Below are positions 36,593 to 47,879 of a stretch of 64,000 nt of DNA, in pieces (positions within the stretch are counted from its first letter, which is position 1; the number at the start of each line of letters is the position of its first letter). Location of the stretch: NCBI GenBank assembly GCA_040954595.2, contig CM082594.2, positions 2,728,001 through 2,792,000 of the forward strand, written 5' to 3'. The notes under the pieces were generated by a model. That model was not told the origin of the DNA. It ran no database searches and saw nothing but the letters and a program-made list of their open reading frames with translations. The DNA comes from Balanoglossus misakiensis (Eukaryota > Hemichordata). Position numbers and translations under genes: made by a program.

Positions 36593-39066
36593 AGTGGCCA
36601 TTCCCAGTAAATATCTTTCCACATGGTGTGCCTTCAGACTGTCAGGTTGAGTAAATGATTTTCCACATTCACTGCAAACAAAACCTCTTTGCTTTGTATG
36701 GGTTCGCTTATGTACATTCAGGTGACAACTGCGCATAAATGTTTTTCCACATTCACTGCATGCAAAAGGTCTTTCATTTGAATGTGTCCTCATGTGTACT
36801 TTCAGATTTTCATTACGTGTATAAGTTTTACCACATTCACTGCATGAATAAGGTCTTTCATTTGTATGAATTCTCATATGTTCTTTCAGGTAACAACTGC
36901 GTGTATATGCTTTTTCACATTCACTGCAAGCAAAAGGTCTTTCATTTGAATGTGTCCTCATATGTACTTTCAGATTTTCATTACGTGTGAAAGTTTTACC
37001 ACATTCACTGCAAGCAAAAGGTCTTACGATTGAATGGATCATAGTGTGTTCCTTTAGATGACGTTTTGATTTAAAAGGTTTACCACATTCACTACATACA
37101 AAAGGTCTCTCATTAGAATGTGTCTGTATGTGTACCTTCAGGTCACAACTGAATTTAAATGTTTTTTCACATTCACTGCATGCAAAAGGTCTTTCATTTG
37201 AATGGATCCTCATGTGCCTTGTCAGACTGTGTTTCTCATTAAATGTTTTTCCACATTCACTGCATTCAAAAAGTCTTTCATTTGAATGGATTTTCATGTG
37301 CCTTGTCAGTTTGTATCTCTCACGAAATGTTTTTCCACATTCACTGCATGCAAAAGGTCTTTCATTTGAATGTGTCCTCATATGTTCTTTCAGGTGACAA
37401 CTCTGTATATAAGTTTTCTCACACTCACTGCATTCAAAAGGTCTTTCATTTAATTTGCTCCTTGCTTGTTGTTTCACAAAGGTACACTCACTGCTTGCAC
37501 ATTTCTTTTGAGTTGAGTGTAAATGGTTAGAGAGAGTGATAATTGTTTCAAACATTACATTTGTATGAAGTGGTTCTTCATACAAATTTGGTAGTTGTAC
37601 GGGTTGATGTTCGTGTAGTTGACAGGCCTGTTCACAACATGTCGTAAATGTGTTGATTTCCAAACAGTCAGGACTTGTTCGTCTGTATGACTGTGTCTTG
37701 GCAGGATCACACTCTTCAAGTTCTGACCATCTCTTGCACTGTCCAGTTTGGCCATCATAGTGCAGCATCTGTCCTCTCTCAAGTTCTCGTTCAACATCTT
37801 CTCCCTTGCTGACCTCATCTGGTGGACTAACTTCAATATGGCCATAGTGTGCCAGGGTGTGCATAATCAGTGAAACATCTGTTGCATGAAAGCAAACATC
37901 AGGACGGGTTAGGAATATTGTGTCAAAGTGAAAAAAAAGTTAACGAAGATTTAACCATGTAGATGACCAAAAGGCAGTTTAAAGGGACAAAGTCTCTCTC
38001 TCGCTGCCCTTTTTCTAGTAATTATGTTTGATACAAGACAATGTTATGTTATTCCACATGTGGATATAAAGTGAATCAACGTTCGACCACACACAACTTA
38101 ATTCCATCCCACTTGTAGACACGAGAGTGAAAATCTCACCAAACTGAATAATTGATCTCTGCCATTTATTCATTTTGGCAAAAATTTTACTCTCATGATA
38201 TCCTATAAAGAGGATGGAAGTTATGTGTGGTCAAACGTTCATTCACTACACATCCACATGTAGAATAACATAACAGTTTCTTTATGTTTTGAAAGTAGAC
38301 AAGCTTTGTTTTAAATACGAATCATACTCTAATAAAACATGAAAAGAATAAAAGAAATGAATTCATAAGATTTATCTAAGTTAAATATTATTTTACAGAG
38401 ACAAGAAACAGCTGGATACTAGATACTAAGATTGCGAGTGACATGTAACAGTTAGATTGTACGCTTAATACTTACCATCAAAGGATTCTGTACCATCTTC
38501 ATATCGATGCCTTACTCCACTATGTGATGCTTCTAACAGTCTGCCAAGTTTATGTAACTTATTTGAATTTCTGTACTGTTTACACACTTCAGAACACTCT
38601 GGAATAACAAGGCAATTGTATTAAAATATATATAGTGTTTATTATAGAGGGCAGCTTTCATTTCAACCTCCCTCCCCATCCCCCCCCCCCCCCCCCGGAA
38701 CACATAGCAGCAGTTCGGGAGCTCGAGGTTTTCCCTAGGCCAAGACAAAACATCGAGCTACTAAACTGCAGCTAAGAACACACAGACCTGTAAGTAGGGC
38801 TATGGTCTACCCCACTGCTAGCTGCAGTTCAGTAGCTCGAGGATTTGCCTGGGTTTGTCTGGTTTTGCTGACATGACACACACACAAACGAACCTCGAGT
38901 TAACCGCGGCTACCCCACTGCACCCCACCCCTATTTGATGAATTTTACTCAAGGCAGAGTAGAATTACTGTCAAAAATGATCTTTCGAACTCAACGGGAA
39001 CATATGTAATAAAAGATACATACCAGCACTTGTCAAATTTTCACTTAGCGAGTACGTTTCCTCCAT
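36581..39066 (-). CDS. C2H2 zinc-finger protein, copy A (3 exons, 487 aa)
   Basis: A probable nuclear DNA-binding protein. Coding exons are 39024-39066, 38476-38598 and 36581-37878, phase 1 at both junctions with GT-AG ends. The N-terminal ~200 residues begin MEETYSLSENLTSAECSEV and match no KRAB, SCAN, BTB or ZAD domain that I recognise. Fingers start near residue 204: nine canonical C-x2-C-x12-H-x3-H units plus a degenerate tenth (CSECGKSF...LKAHH) lacking normal His spacing. Linkers read THSNERPF instead of the common TGEKP. The frame then runs out into 13 non-finger residues, while a further good finger (CSECGQTLIQNSHLKRH) continues in another frame just after the stop. Copy A has therefore lost its last finger by a frameshift. 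Paralogue of 40762-43338. Confidence 0.85.
37983..38283. mobile_element. MITE family 2, copy e (right end decayed)
   Basis: Left end TTAA-AGGGACAAAGTCTC intact. The internal palindrome is present, but the right terminus is lost after AACAGTTTC. Present at the same position in duplicate B, so the insertion predates the segmental duplication. Located in intron 2 of zinc-finger copy A. Confidence 0.8.
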
Positions 39067-39712
39067 TTTGCAATTTTGGGTTAAAGGTCACGGAAGTGCG
39101 CCACCAAGCAGATGAACGGGGAAACCCTCGCACTGTGCACTGAGAAGCTTTGCATACATTTCAAATCCATTTTCAAATCCATCAATTGCGACGTCCCTAC
39201 CTTTTCCTTCAGTAAGGCATACCATGAAGTTCTATTATATTTTGTAGTTAAATTTTCACCATAGCCCACTTTCTTTTTCCATGAACGCTGCAATGTGCGT
39301 GACCACCCCCCCCCCCCCACCTTCAAGGCTCCTTGGTCTAATCGACTATTCGTGTTCTTTTGCTCAACTCGTCTTTGTTGGAGATTAGATTTATCATACC
39401 GCGTGATGTTGGTTTCAGCTAATACAACTTGCATCACCAGAAATATCAATGACACAATTCCACCAACTTTTGACATTTTTTCCCAATTTGATTCACTTGA
39501 TAAGTTACTGTTGTCCTGTTTTGTGACGTAATTCATACAGCTCGGGCTAAAAACAAACATTTTTGATTTACAAAGGCAACTATATGACGACCATATGATG
39601 TTGGGCGATCTATAGATAATCTTTTATCAATAGTATAGTGTCATTTTACAGTTATTTACAACATTGACAAAAAACAGCAAGGAATGCCACATTGTTTAAA
39701 AAATATTTATTT

Positions 39713-39715
<3 letters not shown>

Positions 39716-39760
<45 letters not shown>
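39716..39760. repeat. CAT/ATC microsatellite
   Basis: About fifteen uninterrupted CAT triplets. The homologous site in copy A (about 35535-35590) has an interrupted version. Confidence 0.95.
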
Positions 39761-39761
<1 letters not shown>

Positions 39762-40599
39762 ACAAACAAACAAAAACAACACGATTTATTCCTCTATATG
39801 GTGTGGATCTATATCGTATTTTCTCAAATATTTTGTTATAACTTAACCAAATCTTTTTTTTGTCATTATTATTCTCTAAATAATTTTTGGCCAAAATAAG
39901 ATGTTGACTGTTCCTTCATTTCAAAACACCTTGCCGAAGACGGCCGCCCGTTTTGATCATGACCTTTGCACTCCATTCATACAGTCCACCCAGGGTTGTT
40001 TGCATACATAAAACAAAATTTCTATTTAGGGAATGGGTGATCTAATGAATTATTCTATATATGGTAGAAAACAATGTTCAAAGGTTGCAAGAAGGGAATC
40101 TTTTTTTAGATGACTTCAAAAAAGTGAGAAATGACATGTATGACTCTAAACTGAGCTAGAGTAAATAAATAATAGTTTACTCCAGTCATCCCCATAAATA
40201 ATGGTACAGCCCTTCTTAGCATAAAACACATGACGTCACATGCTCCGAATGTTGACATCAGACTCAGATTTATTCTGAATCCACAAAGAAAAGTATCCAA
40301 AAGGTGTATTTTGGTGACCAAATTGATTGTTTGCGTGTGTGCAACGACGCAACATGCACCTAGCTGCACCATGGAATTACATTTTATGCCCAGAAACTTC
40401 CCAAAATGACACTGAGATTATTCTGCAACTGTTAACAGTCTAAATGCTGTCAACCTTCAGTTCACAAAAAATTGTTCATGTCTTTCCCCAGTAAACAGGG
40501 GTGGGCCAACTGTGGAAGTACTTTTGCCATTCAGTCATGGTAACAAACACAAAACTGACAATGCTGGATGTTTAGACTTTGTTTAAATTTCCCTCATTC

Positions 40600-40761
40600 A
40601 ATTCTGCTTACATTTACAAGTAATTCCACATTCACTGCATGCATACAACCTTTCATTTAATATTTACAAGCAAAAGGTCTTTCATTTGAATGTGTCCTCA
40701 TATGTACTTTCAGATTTTCATTACGTGTGAAAGTTTTACCACATTCACTGCAAGCAAAAGG
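40600..40761 (-). pseudogene. Read-through zinc-finger remnants downstream of copy B
   Basis: Directly after the TGA at 40762-40764 the same frame reads [20 protein letters not shown], a complete finger identical in helix residues to fingers 6 and 8 of copy A. It then continues to a broken NERPFACKY and stop, with a further Cys pair (CSECGITC) beyond. The stop stands where the conserved linker Arg is expected (HSTE-stop-PFAC), so a single nonsense change removed it. Confidence 0.8.
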
Positions 40762-43338
40762 TCATTCAGTTGAATGAATCATCATGTGTTTTTTTAGATG
40801 ACGTCTTTCTCTAAAAGGTTTACCACATTCACTACATACAAAAGGTCTTTCATTAGAATGTGTCCTCATGTGTACCTTCAGGTTACAACTGAATTTAAAT
40901 GTTTTTCCACATTCACTGCAAACAAAACCTCTTTGCTTTGTATGGGTTTGCTTATGTACATTCAGGTGACAACTGCGCATAAATGTTTTTCCACATTCAC
41001 TACATGCAAAAGGTCTTTCATTTGAATGGATCCTCATGTGCCTTGTCAGTTTGTAGCTCTCCTGAAATGTTTTTCCACATTCACTACATAAAAAAGGTCT
41101 TTCATTTGAATGGATCCTCATGTGCCTTGTCAGTCTGTTTCTCTCACGAAATGTTTTTCCACATTCACTGCATGCAATAGGTCTTTCAATTGAATGTGTC
41201 TTCATGTGTCGCTTTAGATGCCTATTCTGCATAAATGTTTTTCCACATTCACTGCATGCAAAAGGTCTTTCATTTGAATGTGTCCTCATATGTTCTTTCA
41301 GCTGACAACTCTGTATATAAGTTTTCTCACATTCACTGCATTCGAAAGGTCTTTCATTTGAATGGATCCTCATGTGCCTTTTCAGTCTTTGTTTCTCACG
41401 AAATGTTTTTCCACATTCACTGCATGCAAAAGGTCTTTCATTTGAATGTGTCCTCATATGTTCTTTCAGGTGACAACTCTGTTTATAAGTTTTGTCACAT
41501 TCACTGCATTCAAAAGGTCTTTCATTTGAATGGATCCTCATGTGCCTTGTCAGATTGTGTTTCTCATTAAATGTTTTTCCACATTCACTGCATTCAAAAA
41601 GTCTTTCATTTGAATGGATTTTCATGTGCCTTGTCAGTTTGTATCTCTCACGAAATGTTTTTCCACATTCACTGCATTCAAAAGGTCTTTCATTTAATTT
41701 GCTCCTTGCTTGTTGTTTCACAAAGGTACACTCACTGCTTGCACATTTCTTTTGAGTTGAGTGTAAATGGTCAGAGAGAGTGATAATTGTTTCAAACATT
41801 ACATTTGTATGAAGTGGCTCTTCATACAAATTTGGTAGTTGTACGGGTTGATGTTCGTGTAGTTGACAGGCCTGTTCACAACATGTCGTAAATGTGTTGA
41901 TTTCCAAACAGTCAGGACTTGTTTGTCTGTATGACTGTGTCTTGGCAGGATCACACTCTTCAAGTTCTGACCATCTCTTGCACTGTCCAGTTTGGCCATC
42001 ATAGTGCAGCATCTGTCCTCTCTCAAGTTCTCGTTCAACATCTTCTCCCTTGCTGACCTCATCTGGTGGACTCACTTCAATATGGCCATAGTGTGCCAGG
42101 GTGTGCATAATCAGTGAAACATCTGTTGCATGAAAACAAACATCAGGACGGGTTAGGAATATTGTGTCAAAGTGAAAAAAAAGTTAACGAAGATTTAACC
42201 ATGTAGATGACCAAAAGGCAGTTTAAAGGGACAAAGTCTCTCTCTCGCTGCCCTTTTTCTAGTAATTATGTTTGATACAAGACACTGTTTATGTTATTCC
42301 ACATGTGGATATAAAGTGAATCAACGTTCGACCACACACAACTTAATTCCATCCCACTTGTAGACACGAGAGTGAAAATCTCACCAAACTGAATAATTGA
42401 TCTCTGCCATTTATTCATTTTGGCAAAAATTTTACTCTCATGATATCCTATAAAGAGGATGGAAGTTATGTGTGGTCAAACGTTCATTCACTACACATCC
42501 ACATGTAGAATAACATAAACAGTTTCTTTATGTTTTGAAAGTAGACAAGCATTGTTTTAAATACGAATCATACTCTAATAAAACATGAAAAGAATAAAAG
42601 AAATGAATTCATAAGATTTAGCTAAGTTAAATATTATTTTACAGAGACAAGAAACAGCTGGATACTAGATACTAAGATTGCAAGTGACATGTAACAGTTA
42701 GATTGTACGCTTAATACTTACCATCAAAGGATTCTGTACCATCTTCAAATCGATGCCTTACTCCACTATGTGATGCTTCTAACAGTCTGCCAAGTTCATG
42801 TAACTTATTTGAATTTCTGTACTGTTTACACACTTCAGAACACTCTGGAATAACAAGGCAATTGTATTAAATTATATATAGTGTTTATTATAGAGGGCAG
42901 CTTTCATTTCAACCTCCCTCCCCATCCCCCCCCCCCCCACCTCGGAACACATAGCTGCAGTTCAGGAGCTCGAGGTTTTCCCTTGGCCAAGGCAAAACAT
43001 CGAGCTACTGAACTGCAGCTAAGAACACACAGACCTGTAAGTAGGGCTATGGTCTACCCCACTGCTAGCTGCAGTTCAGTAGCTCGAGGATTTACCTGGG
43101 TTTGTCTGGTTTTGCTGACATGACACACACACAAAAACGAACCTCGAGTTACCGAGCCGCGGCTACCCCACTGCACCCCACCCCTATTCGATGAATTTTT
43201 ACTCAAGGCAGAGTAGAATTACTGTCAGAAATGATCTTTCGAACTCAACGGGAACATATGTAGTAAAACATACATACCAGCACTTGTCAAATTTTCACTT
43301 GTCAACAATGTTGTCTGCACCGTGTATGTTTCCTCCAT
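40762..43338 (-). CDS. C2H2 zinc-finger protein, copy B (3 exons, 514 aa)
   Basis: Tandem paralogue of copy A. Coding exons are 43278-43338, 42722-42844 and 40762-42122, with the same phases and splice sites. Exon 1 encodes six extra residues (MEETYTVQTTLLTSENLTSA). The rest of the N-terminal region is nearly identical to copy A, differing at positions such as SYRQTS/SYRRTS and LSDHL/LSNHL. Eleven canonical fingers follow with SNERPF linkers. Several match copy A in helix residues (RERYKLTR, NEKHNLTR, MRSCHLNV, KFSCNLKV) but the order and neighbours differ, and REKQRLKR, MQNRHLKR, RERNRLTR and QESYKLTR are private. The ORF ends at a premature TGA in the linker after finger 11. DNA targets are unknown. 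Confidence 0.85.
42227..42530. mobile_element. MITE family 2, copy f
   Basis: Orthologous by duplication to copy e, with the same decayed right end (AACAGTTTC). Located in intron 2 of zinc-finger copy B. Confidence 0.8.
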
Positions 43339-43503
43339 TTTTGCAATATAGGCTGGGTTAAAGGTCACGGAAGTGCGCCACCAAGCAGATGGACGGGAAA
43401 GGCTGACAAACGTTCCCCTCCTCGCTCGCACTGCACTGAGCAACATTGCATACATTTCAAATCCATTTTCAATTCCAAAAAGCAACGTCTCTACCTTTTC
43501 CTT

Positions 43504-45429
43504 AGGGACCGTTCAGTGTTTAAGGCTGGGTGGGGGGGGGGGGGCGAAGTGTTTGTGTCATCGGTTTATTTCAAAATCAGGCAGACCCCTTCCACCAAGG
43601 ACCAAAAATGACGACCCCAGCCTTTGACAGGCAAATAAAAATATGATGACAACCCCTCCCCCCCAAAACCCCATAAACATAGTCATTACACAACTACTTG
43701 TGGAGGAAAAATGCTTGTTTCCAAGAGCCTGCTCGCCCTCCTGATCTTATGTACACTGTATGCAATAAAGGGAAAGAGGCTCCCTAAACCTCAACTTTAA
43801 ATTTCTTAAAGAAATTTATAATTCAGGTGTATAATAGTATAGTGTTGCATTAAACAAATCTATGAATAAATTAAAATGACACATCAATACAATCGTGGGC
43901 AGAATTGGTAAAACAAGAAGTGAAGGGGGTTGGTGTGGGATGGGGTGTCCCCCTCCCAAACGAGAAAATTTTGTAAAATACGAAGCTCTAAGTTGCATTT
44001 TAATGAACTCAAAAGCAAATTAACTCAATTTTGGGGAGGACAAATTTGACTTTTGCTACTCACAATTAGCCTCGGTGGGGGTGGGAACAAGTACTCTGTC
44101 CTGGTACACAAAACAAACGTAACAAGCCTATGAATGAAATGTGGCGAAGAATGAAGTGGTGGGTGTGGGAGGGCTCGAAACTGCAATTTTGAGGACTCCA
44201 AATTAAAAGTTGGGGGGGGGGCAAAAATATGTGACCCCCTAAGGGACCGTTCAGTTTTTACGGCCGGGGGGGGGGCCGGCAAAATCCAGGGGGGGGTCAC
44301 TTAAATTTTGAAGTCCACAAGGGGGGGGTCATCTGGTTTTTTTAAACGTTTAGGGGGGGGTCACATACTTTTGCCACCGAACGTTTGCTTTAGAGTCCAC
44401 AAAATTGCAGTTTCGCACTCTTTATTTTACAAAATTTTCTCATGTGGGAGGGGGACACCCCCTCCCACGCCCACCCCCTACATTCTCCGCCACATTGCAT
44501 TTTTTGCTGGTTTGTCTAGTGTACCAGGCCAGAGTGCTTGCCACCCCAACCCCACCGATGATAATATTTAACAAAGTGAATACATAAAGGAGAATAATTG
44601 TTTAAACCATTTTGCATAACTGATAGTTTCGCGCTGCATCTTCTATATACTAGAAGTTGTATAAATGATGTCATGACAAAGATGACGCCAAATCTTCTAA
44701 TTTTGAGGGGAGTGGCAAAAAGTAAAATTGGTCCTCCCAAACATTGAGATAATTTGCTTTTGAGTTCATAAAAATGAAACTTTGAGCTACATATTTTACA
44801 AAATTTTCTTATGTGGGAGGGGGACACCCCCTCCCACACCCACCCCCACCATTCTTCGCCACATTGCATTTATTCACTGGTTTGTCTAGTGTGCCAGGGA
44901 AGACTTCTTCCCTTCCCACCCCACCCCGATGCTTACTTTGAGTGGAGTGGCAAAATTAAAATTTGTCCTCCCTAACATTTAGTTAATTTGTTTTTGAGTT
45001 CATTAAATTGCAACTTTGAGCACCGTATTTTACAAAATTTTCTTGGGTGTGGGAGGGGGTGTCCCCCTCCCACACCCACCCCCATCACTTTTCTTGTTTT
45101 ACCGATTCCAGCAACTATTGTATGACTTGTCATTTTCATTTGTTCATAGATTTCTTTATTGCAACGATTTACTATTATATACTTCAATACTACTTTAAGA
45201 AATTTATAATTGAGGTGTGAGGAGCCTCATTCCCTTTATTGCATACAGTGTACATAGGATCAGGACGGTGAATGTTTTGGGCGTGGGGGGGGGGTCATCA
45301 TATTTTTGGGTCTGTCAAAGGGGGGTCATCATTTTTTGGTCCAGGGTGAAGGGGGGGTCGGCCTGATTTTGAGAACCGATGACACAAACTTGCCAGCCCC
45401 CCCCCTGCCGTAAAAACTGAACGGTCCCT
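43504..45429. mobile_element. Compound inverted-repeat element (GGGACCGTTCAG ends)
   Basis: Begins TTAGGGACCGTTCAGTG and ends CTGAACGGTCCCTAA. Outer arms near 43740-43830 and 45185-45265 are inverted copies (TACACTGTATGCAATAAAGG, AAGAAATTTATAATT). Inside is a second, cleaner element at 44243-45428. The interior is dominated by G or C runs and by repeated CACACCCACCCCC and ACAAAATTTTCT blocks in both orientations. No transposase is seen. It sits exactly at the right edge of duplication copy B. Confidence 0.7.
44243..45428. mobile_element. Inner element with ~20-bp terminal repeats and TAA duplication
   Basis: Ends GGGACCGTTCAGTTTTTACG and its exact inverse, flanked by TAA on both sides (44240-44242 and 45429-45431). 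A 3-bp TAA/TTA duplication fits PIF/Harbinger-type integration. About 1.19 kb, non-coding, with several G-run tracts that could form G-quadruplexes. Confidence 0.75.
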
Positions 45430-45583
45430 AAACCCCCCCTTTCGGGTCAATGCATAACTGTACCACATGCTTTTAACCCAAAGTGCACAATTATGCCAAA
45501 ACTTGGGGTTTAGCTGCCCCACTACTTGGTTTGTGTGTTTGGCGGTCTGGTTTTGCCGTCTACTACACAAATCAAAACCTCGA

Positions 45584-45710
45584 GGGTTAGTGTTGGGATT
45601 TTTTCGATCTACGGCCCCGGACATATCACGAAGCCACAAAGAGAGTCTCTCTTTGTGGCCTAGTGATATGTCCGGGGCCGTGGATCGAAAGAAATGCCAA
45701 CACAAACCCT
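45584..45710. mobile_element. 127-bp perfect-stem palindromic element
   Basis: AGGGTTAGTGTTGG...CGATCTACGGCCCCGGACATATCAC...GCCACAAAGAGAGTC faces its complement, ending CCAACACAAACCCT. The GC-rich stem has few mismatches and virtually no loop. Telomere-like CCCTAACC words recur just to the right (45708-45752). Confidence 0.75.
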
Positions 45711-45815
45711 AACCGTTGATAATACCCTAACCTGTCGAATATACCCTAACCTTTACATGTCAACAAACCATATTTATTAATAAAGAAATATGTATTTGTT
45801 TATTATGCCAAAAAT

Positions 45816-45816
45816 C

Positions 45817-45869
<53 letters not shown>

Positions 45870-45924
45870 ACAAACAAACAAACAAACAAACAAACAAACA
45901 AACAAACAAACACACACACACACA
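45816..45924. repeat. AAC, AAAC and CA microsatellites
   Basis: A pure AAC run (about 45818-45868) passes into AAAC repeats (to about 45910) and then CA repeats. Confidence 0.95.
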
Positions 45925-46224
45925 AACAAAATCGCGGAGGGAGAGCCCCCTATGCCATGCCAGGACCGAGAGGATGGCCATTTTTCAGCAGCATGTTTGG
46001 TAAGTTGACACATTTCCCTTTCGAGATATCAACCAAGGGCTTGAAGAACTAGATAAAGCATACATTGTAATTATATTACATTACTATAAATTTGAAGTGA
46101 TTATCAAACTATAAAATTAATTTGTTTCTTTAATATGTGCACACCGTTCGACGTCTGCAGTTGTTGGCAGTTATGACAACAAAACGTCTGAAGGCGACCT
46201 ATACATGTGCAAATACAGGAAAGA

Positions 46225-46480
46225 GGCAGGGTGTCCCCCTCCCACATTAGAAAATTTTGTAAAATAAAGGGCGCGAAACTGCATTTTTGTGGACTCAAAA
46301 TAAATATTTAGCCGTCAAAGTTTTCAAGTCCCCCCCTTTCAGTCCCTATATAATAATCCCTTGATTATAAAATTTGTCCCCCCCCTAAAATCTGCTTTGT
46401 AAAAGTAAACCCCCCCCTGATTTCCACCGCCCCCCCCCTCCCTGTAAAAAACGAATGCTCCCTTATAAGTTAATATGTAA
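46225..46480. repeat. Fragment related to the 43.5-45.4 kb element
   Basis: GTGTCCCCCTCCCACAT, GAAAATTTTGTAAAATA and GCGAAACTGCATTTTTGTGG are the inverse of blocks near 44398-44460. C-run tracts follow (46329-46440). Ends undefined. Confidence 0.6.
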
Positions 46481-47756
46481 CCCCTCTTTGTAAAAGTTTT
46501 ACACCACATTTTTTGCAACAAATAAATGTTATTTTCTGAATGATGCGCCCTGAAGCATACGTAATTATTACACCTCACATTGTATTTGGCTGAGACCGAA
46601 TTAGGCTACGTGACACAGGAAAAAAAGGTCATATTACATGGTTGACACTTGACAGATCAGTCTTGAGCCTGCAGGTAGGGCATTCGACGCACAGTGACGG
46701 GATGTGGCCCATCGAGGACAGTTTTTAGATTCTGCGCATCTTTTCTGCGCCTTAGAAATTGTCGTTCACTGCCAGTTGTGCAATTTCCCGATGTTGTTCA
46801 ACTATGACTTCACAGCGGCATGCAGCTGAGCTAGATAGTATTTTAATAGAGATAGACAGGAAGAATTACAAGACCGGCGATGAACGGCGCTGTTTCTGTG
46901 TTCAAACGGCCCCGGGATACGGCGATCGGTTCACAACGTCACTGCAACGTAACTTTGATCTTGTAAATGGCGAAGAGTTTTCTGAAAGCGGTTAAGCCGC
47001 AAGATGTTCACGGCCGTTTGTAAGTTGTAGCCTATTCACTGAGCTGAAGAGCCAAGGAAAGGGAAACGTCGTTCACGAGTAACTAGTACTTGGGTTCGTT
47101 TTACAAACAGACTAGTGTCGGACTTTCTGACACTTGTTGCACGTTGCTGATCTCAATGGACAGTTTTCGCCTCTTGCAGAATGGCCTTCACGATTACAGC
47201 GATAGCAGGCACCTCTCTTTTTTCCTGCCATTTTCATCGGTTTCATGCAAACCCTATTTACCTCCTGTGGACTGGGTGTGCCTTCCTATCCGTTTTACGA
47301 ATTTGGACGTCAATTTATAACAGTGGATCTGCTTTAAATTCGGATCACATGACTAAGTGCCAGCTCAGAGCATTTTGGACTCAACCATTCTCTGGTCGGG
47401 ATGGCCTTTTCGAGAGGGTGAGAGTGGCGAAACACCTGAATGGTCGTAGACATTTATAAAATAAACAACTTGGATTTTTTTATTTTGGAACAAAACGGTG
47501 GATTTTATTAACAAAATTACTCTTTTTATTTTTGGCCGTGAATGACCCGTTTGTTTTTATGTTTTCTCTTTTTAGTGCAGACGAGCGACCGATCCCCATA
47601 AAACTTAACCCTAAACCCATAAAATCGTGAAAGTAATGTCATAAGTTACAGCTCATGTGCCTTTAAATAATAAAATCCAACTACCACAGATATTAGCCGG
47701 ACATTGCAATCATTTTCAAAAGTAGGCCTTGTGAAGAGTGGATGTTGACAGCAGAC
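46481..47756. other. Unassigned stretch with a CpG-richer patch
   Basis: No recognised gene. Around 46700-47060 CpG density rises and a plus-strand frame from ATG 46804 (MTSQRHAAELDSILIEIDRK...) stays open for 63 codons to a stop at 46993. It has no family match and no clear partner exon. This could be an orphan promoter and first exon, or chance. Confidence 0.4.
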
Positions 47757-47868
47757 CAATCTGATTAAAATCAGATGTAGGGAACGGCGACGTGGTCTTT
47801 TTTACGCTTCACAGTGTGAGGCGACACCATAAAAAACACGTTCCCTTCATCTGATTTTAATCAGATTG
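47757..47868. mobile_element. 112-bp MITE with 9-bp target duplication
   Basis: Terminal inverted repeats start CAATCTGATTAAAATCAGAT, itself partly palindromic, followed by facing AGGGAACG / CGTTCCCT. The 9-bp ACAGCAGAC occurs exactly on both flanks (47748-47756 and 47869-47877), indicating a clean Mutator-like insertion. Confidence 0.9.
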
Positions 47869-47879
47869 ACAGCAGACAT

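Larger units (their letters stand above)
35145..39220. repeat. Segmental tandem duplication, copy A
   Basis: Matched by 39225-43503 in the same order and orientation: the AATTCCACCAACTTTTGAC / TACAGCTCGGGCTAAAAA block at 35250-35480, the zinc-finger gene, a MITE family 2 copy, the exon-2 region, a poly(C) tract and the exon-1 region. The junction between copies is near 39222. Divergence is low in the zinc-finger exon and introns, higher near the left end. Confidence 0.9.
39225..43503. repeat. Segmental tandem duplication, copy B
   Basis: Second copy of the block described for 35145-39220. It ends at CTACCTTTTCCTT. In copy A the same sequence continues into the next duplicate, while here it meets the inverted-repeat element starting at 43504. 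An ATC microsatellite (about 39716-39760) and a shortened TCATCATC tract in copy A mark the same position. Confidence 0.9.

Noticed and set aside
36739-37530. Plus-strand frames with repeated HIHCMQKVFHLN motifs
   Set aside because: These are antisense readings of the zinc-finger array, whose 84-base periodicity keeps other frames open.
45740-45760. Interstitial telomere repeat (CCCTAACC words at 45708-45752)
   Set aside because: Only a few separated copies, not a tandem TTAGGG array.
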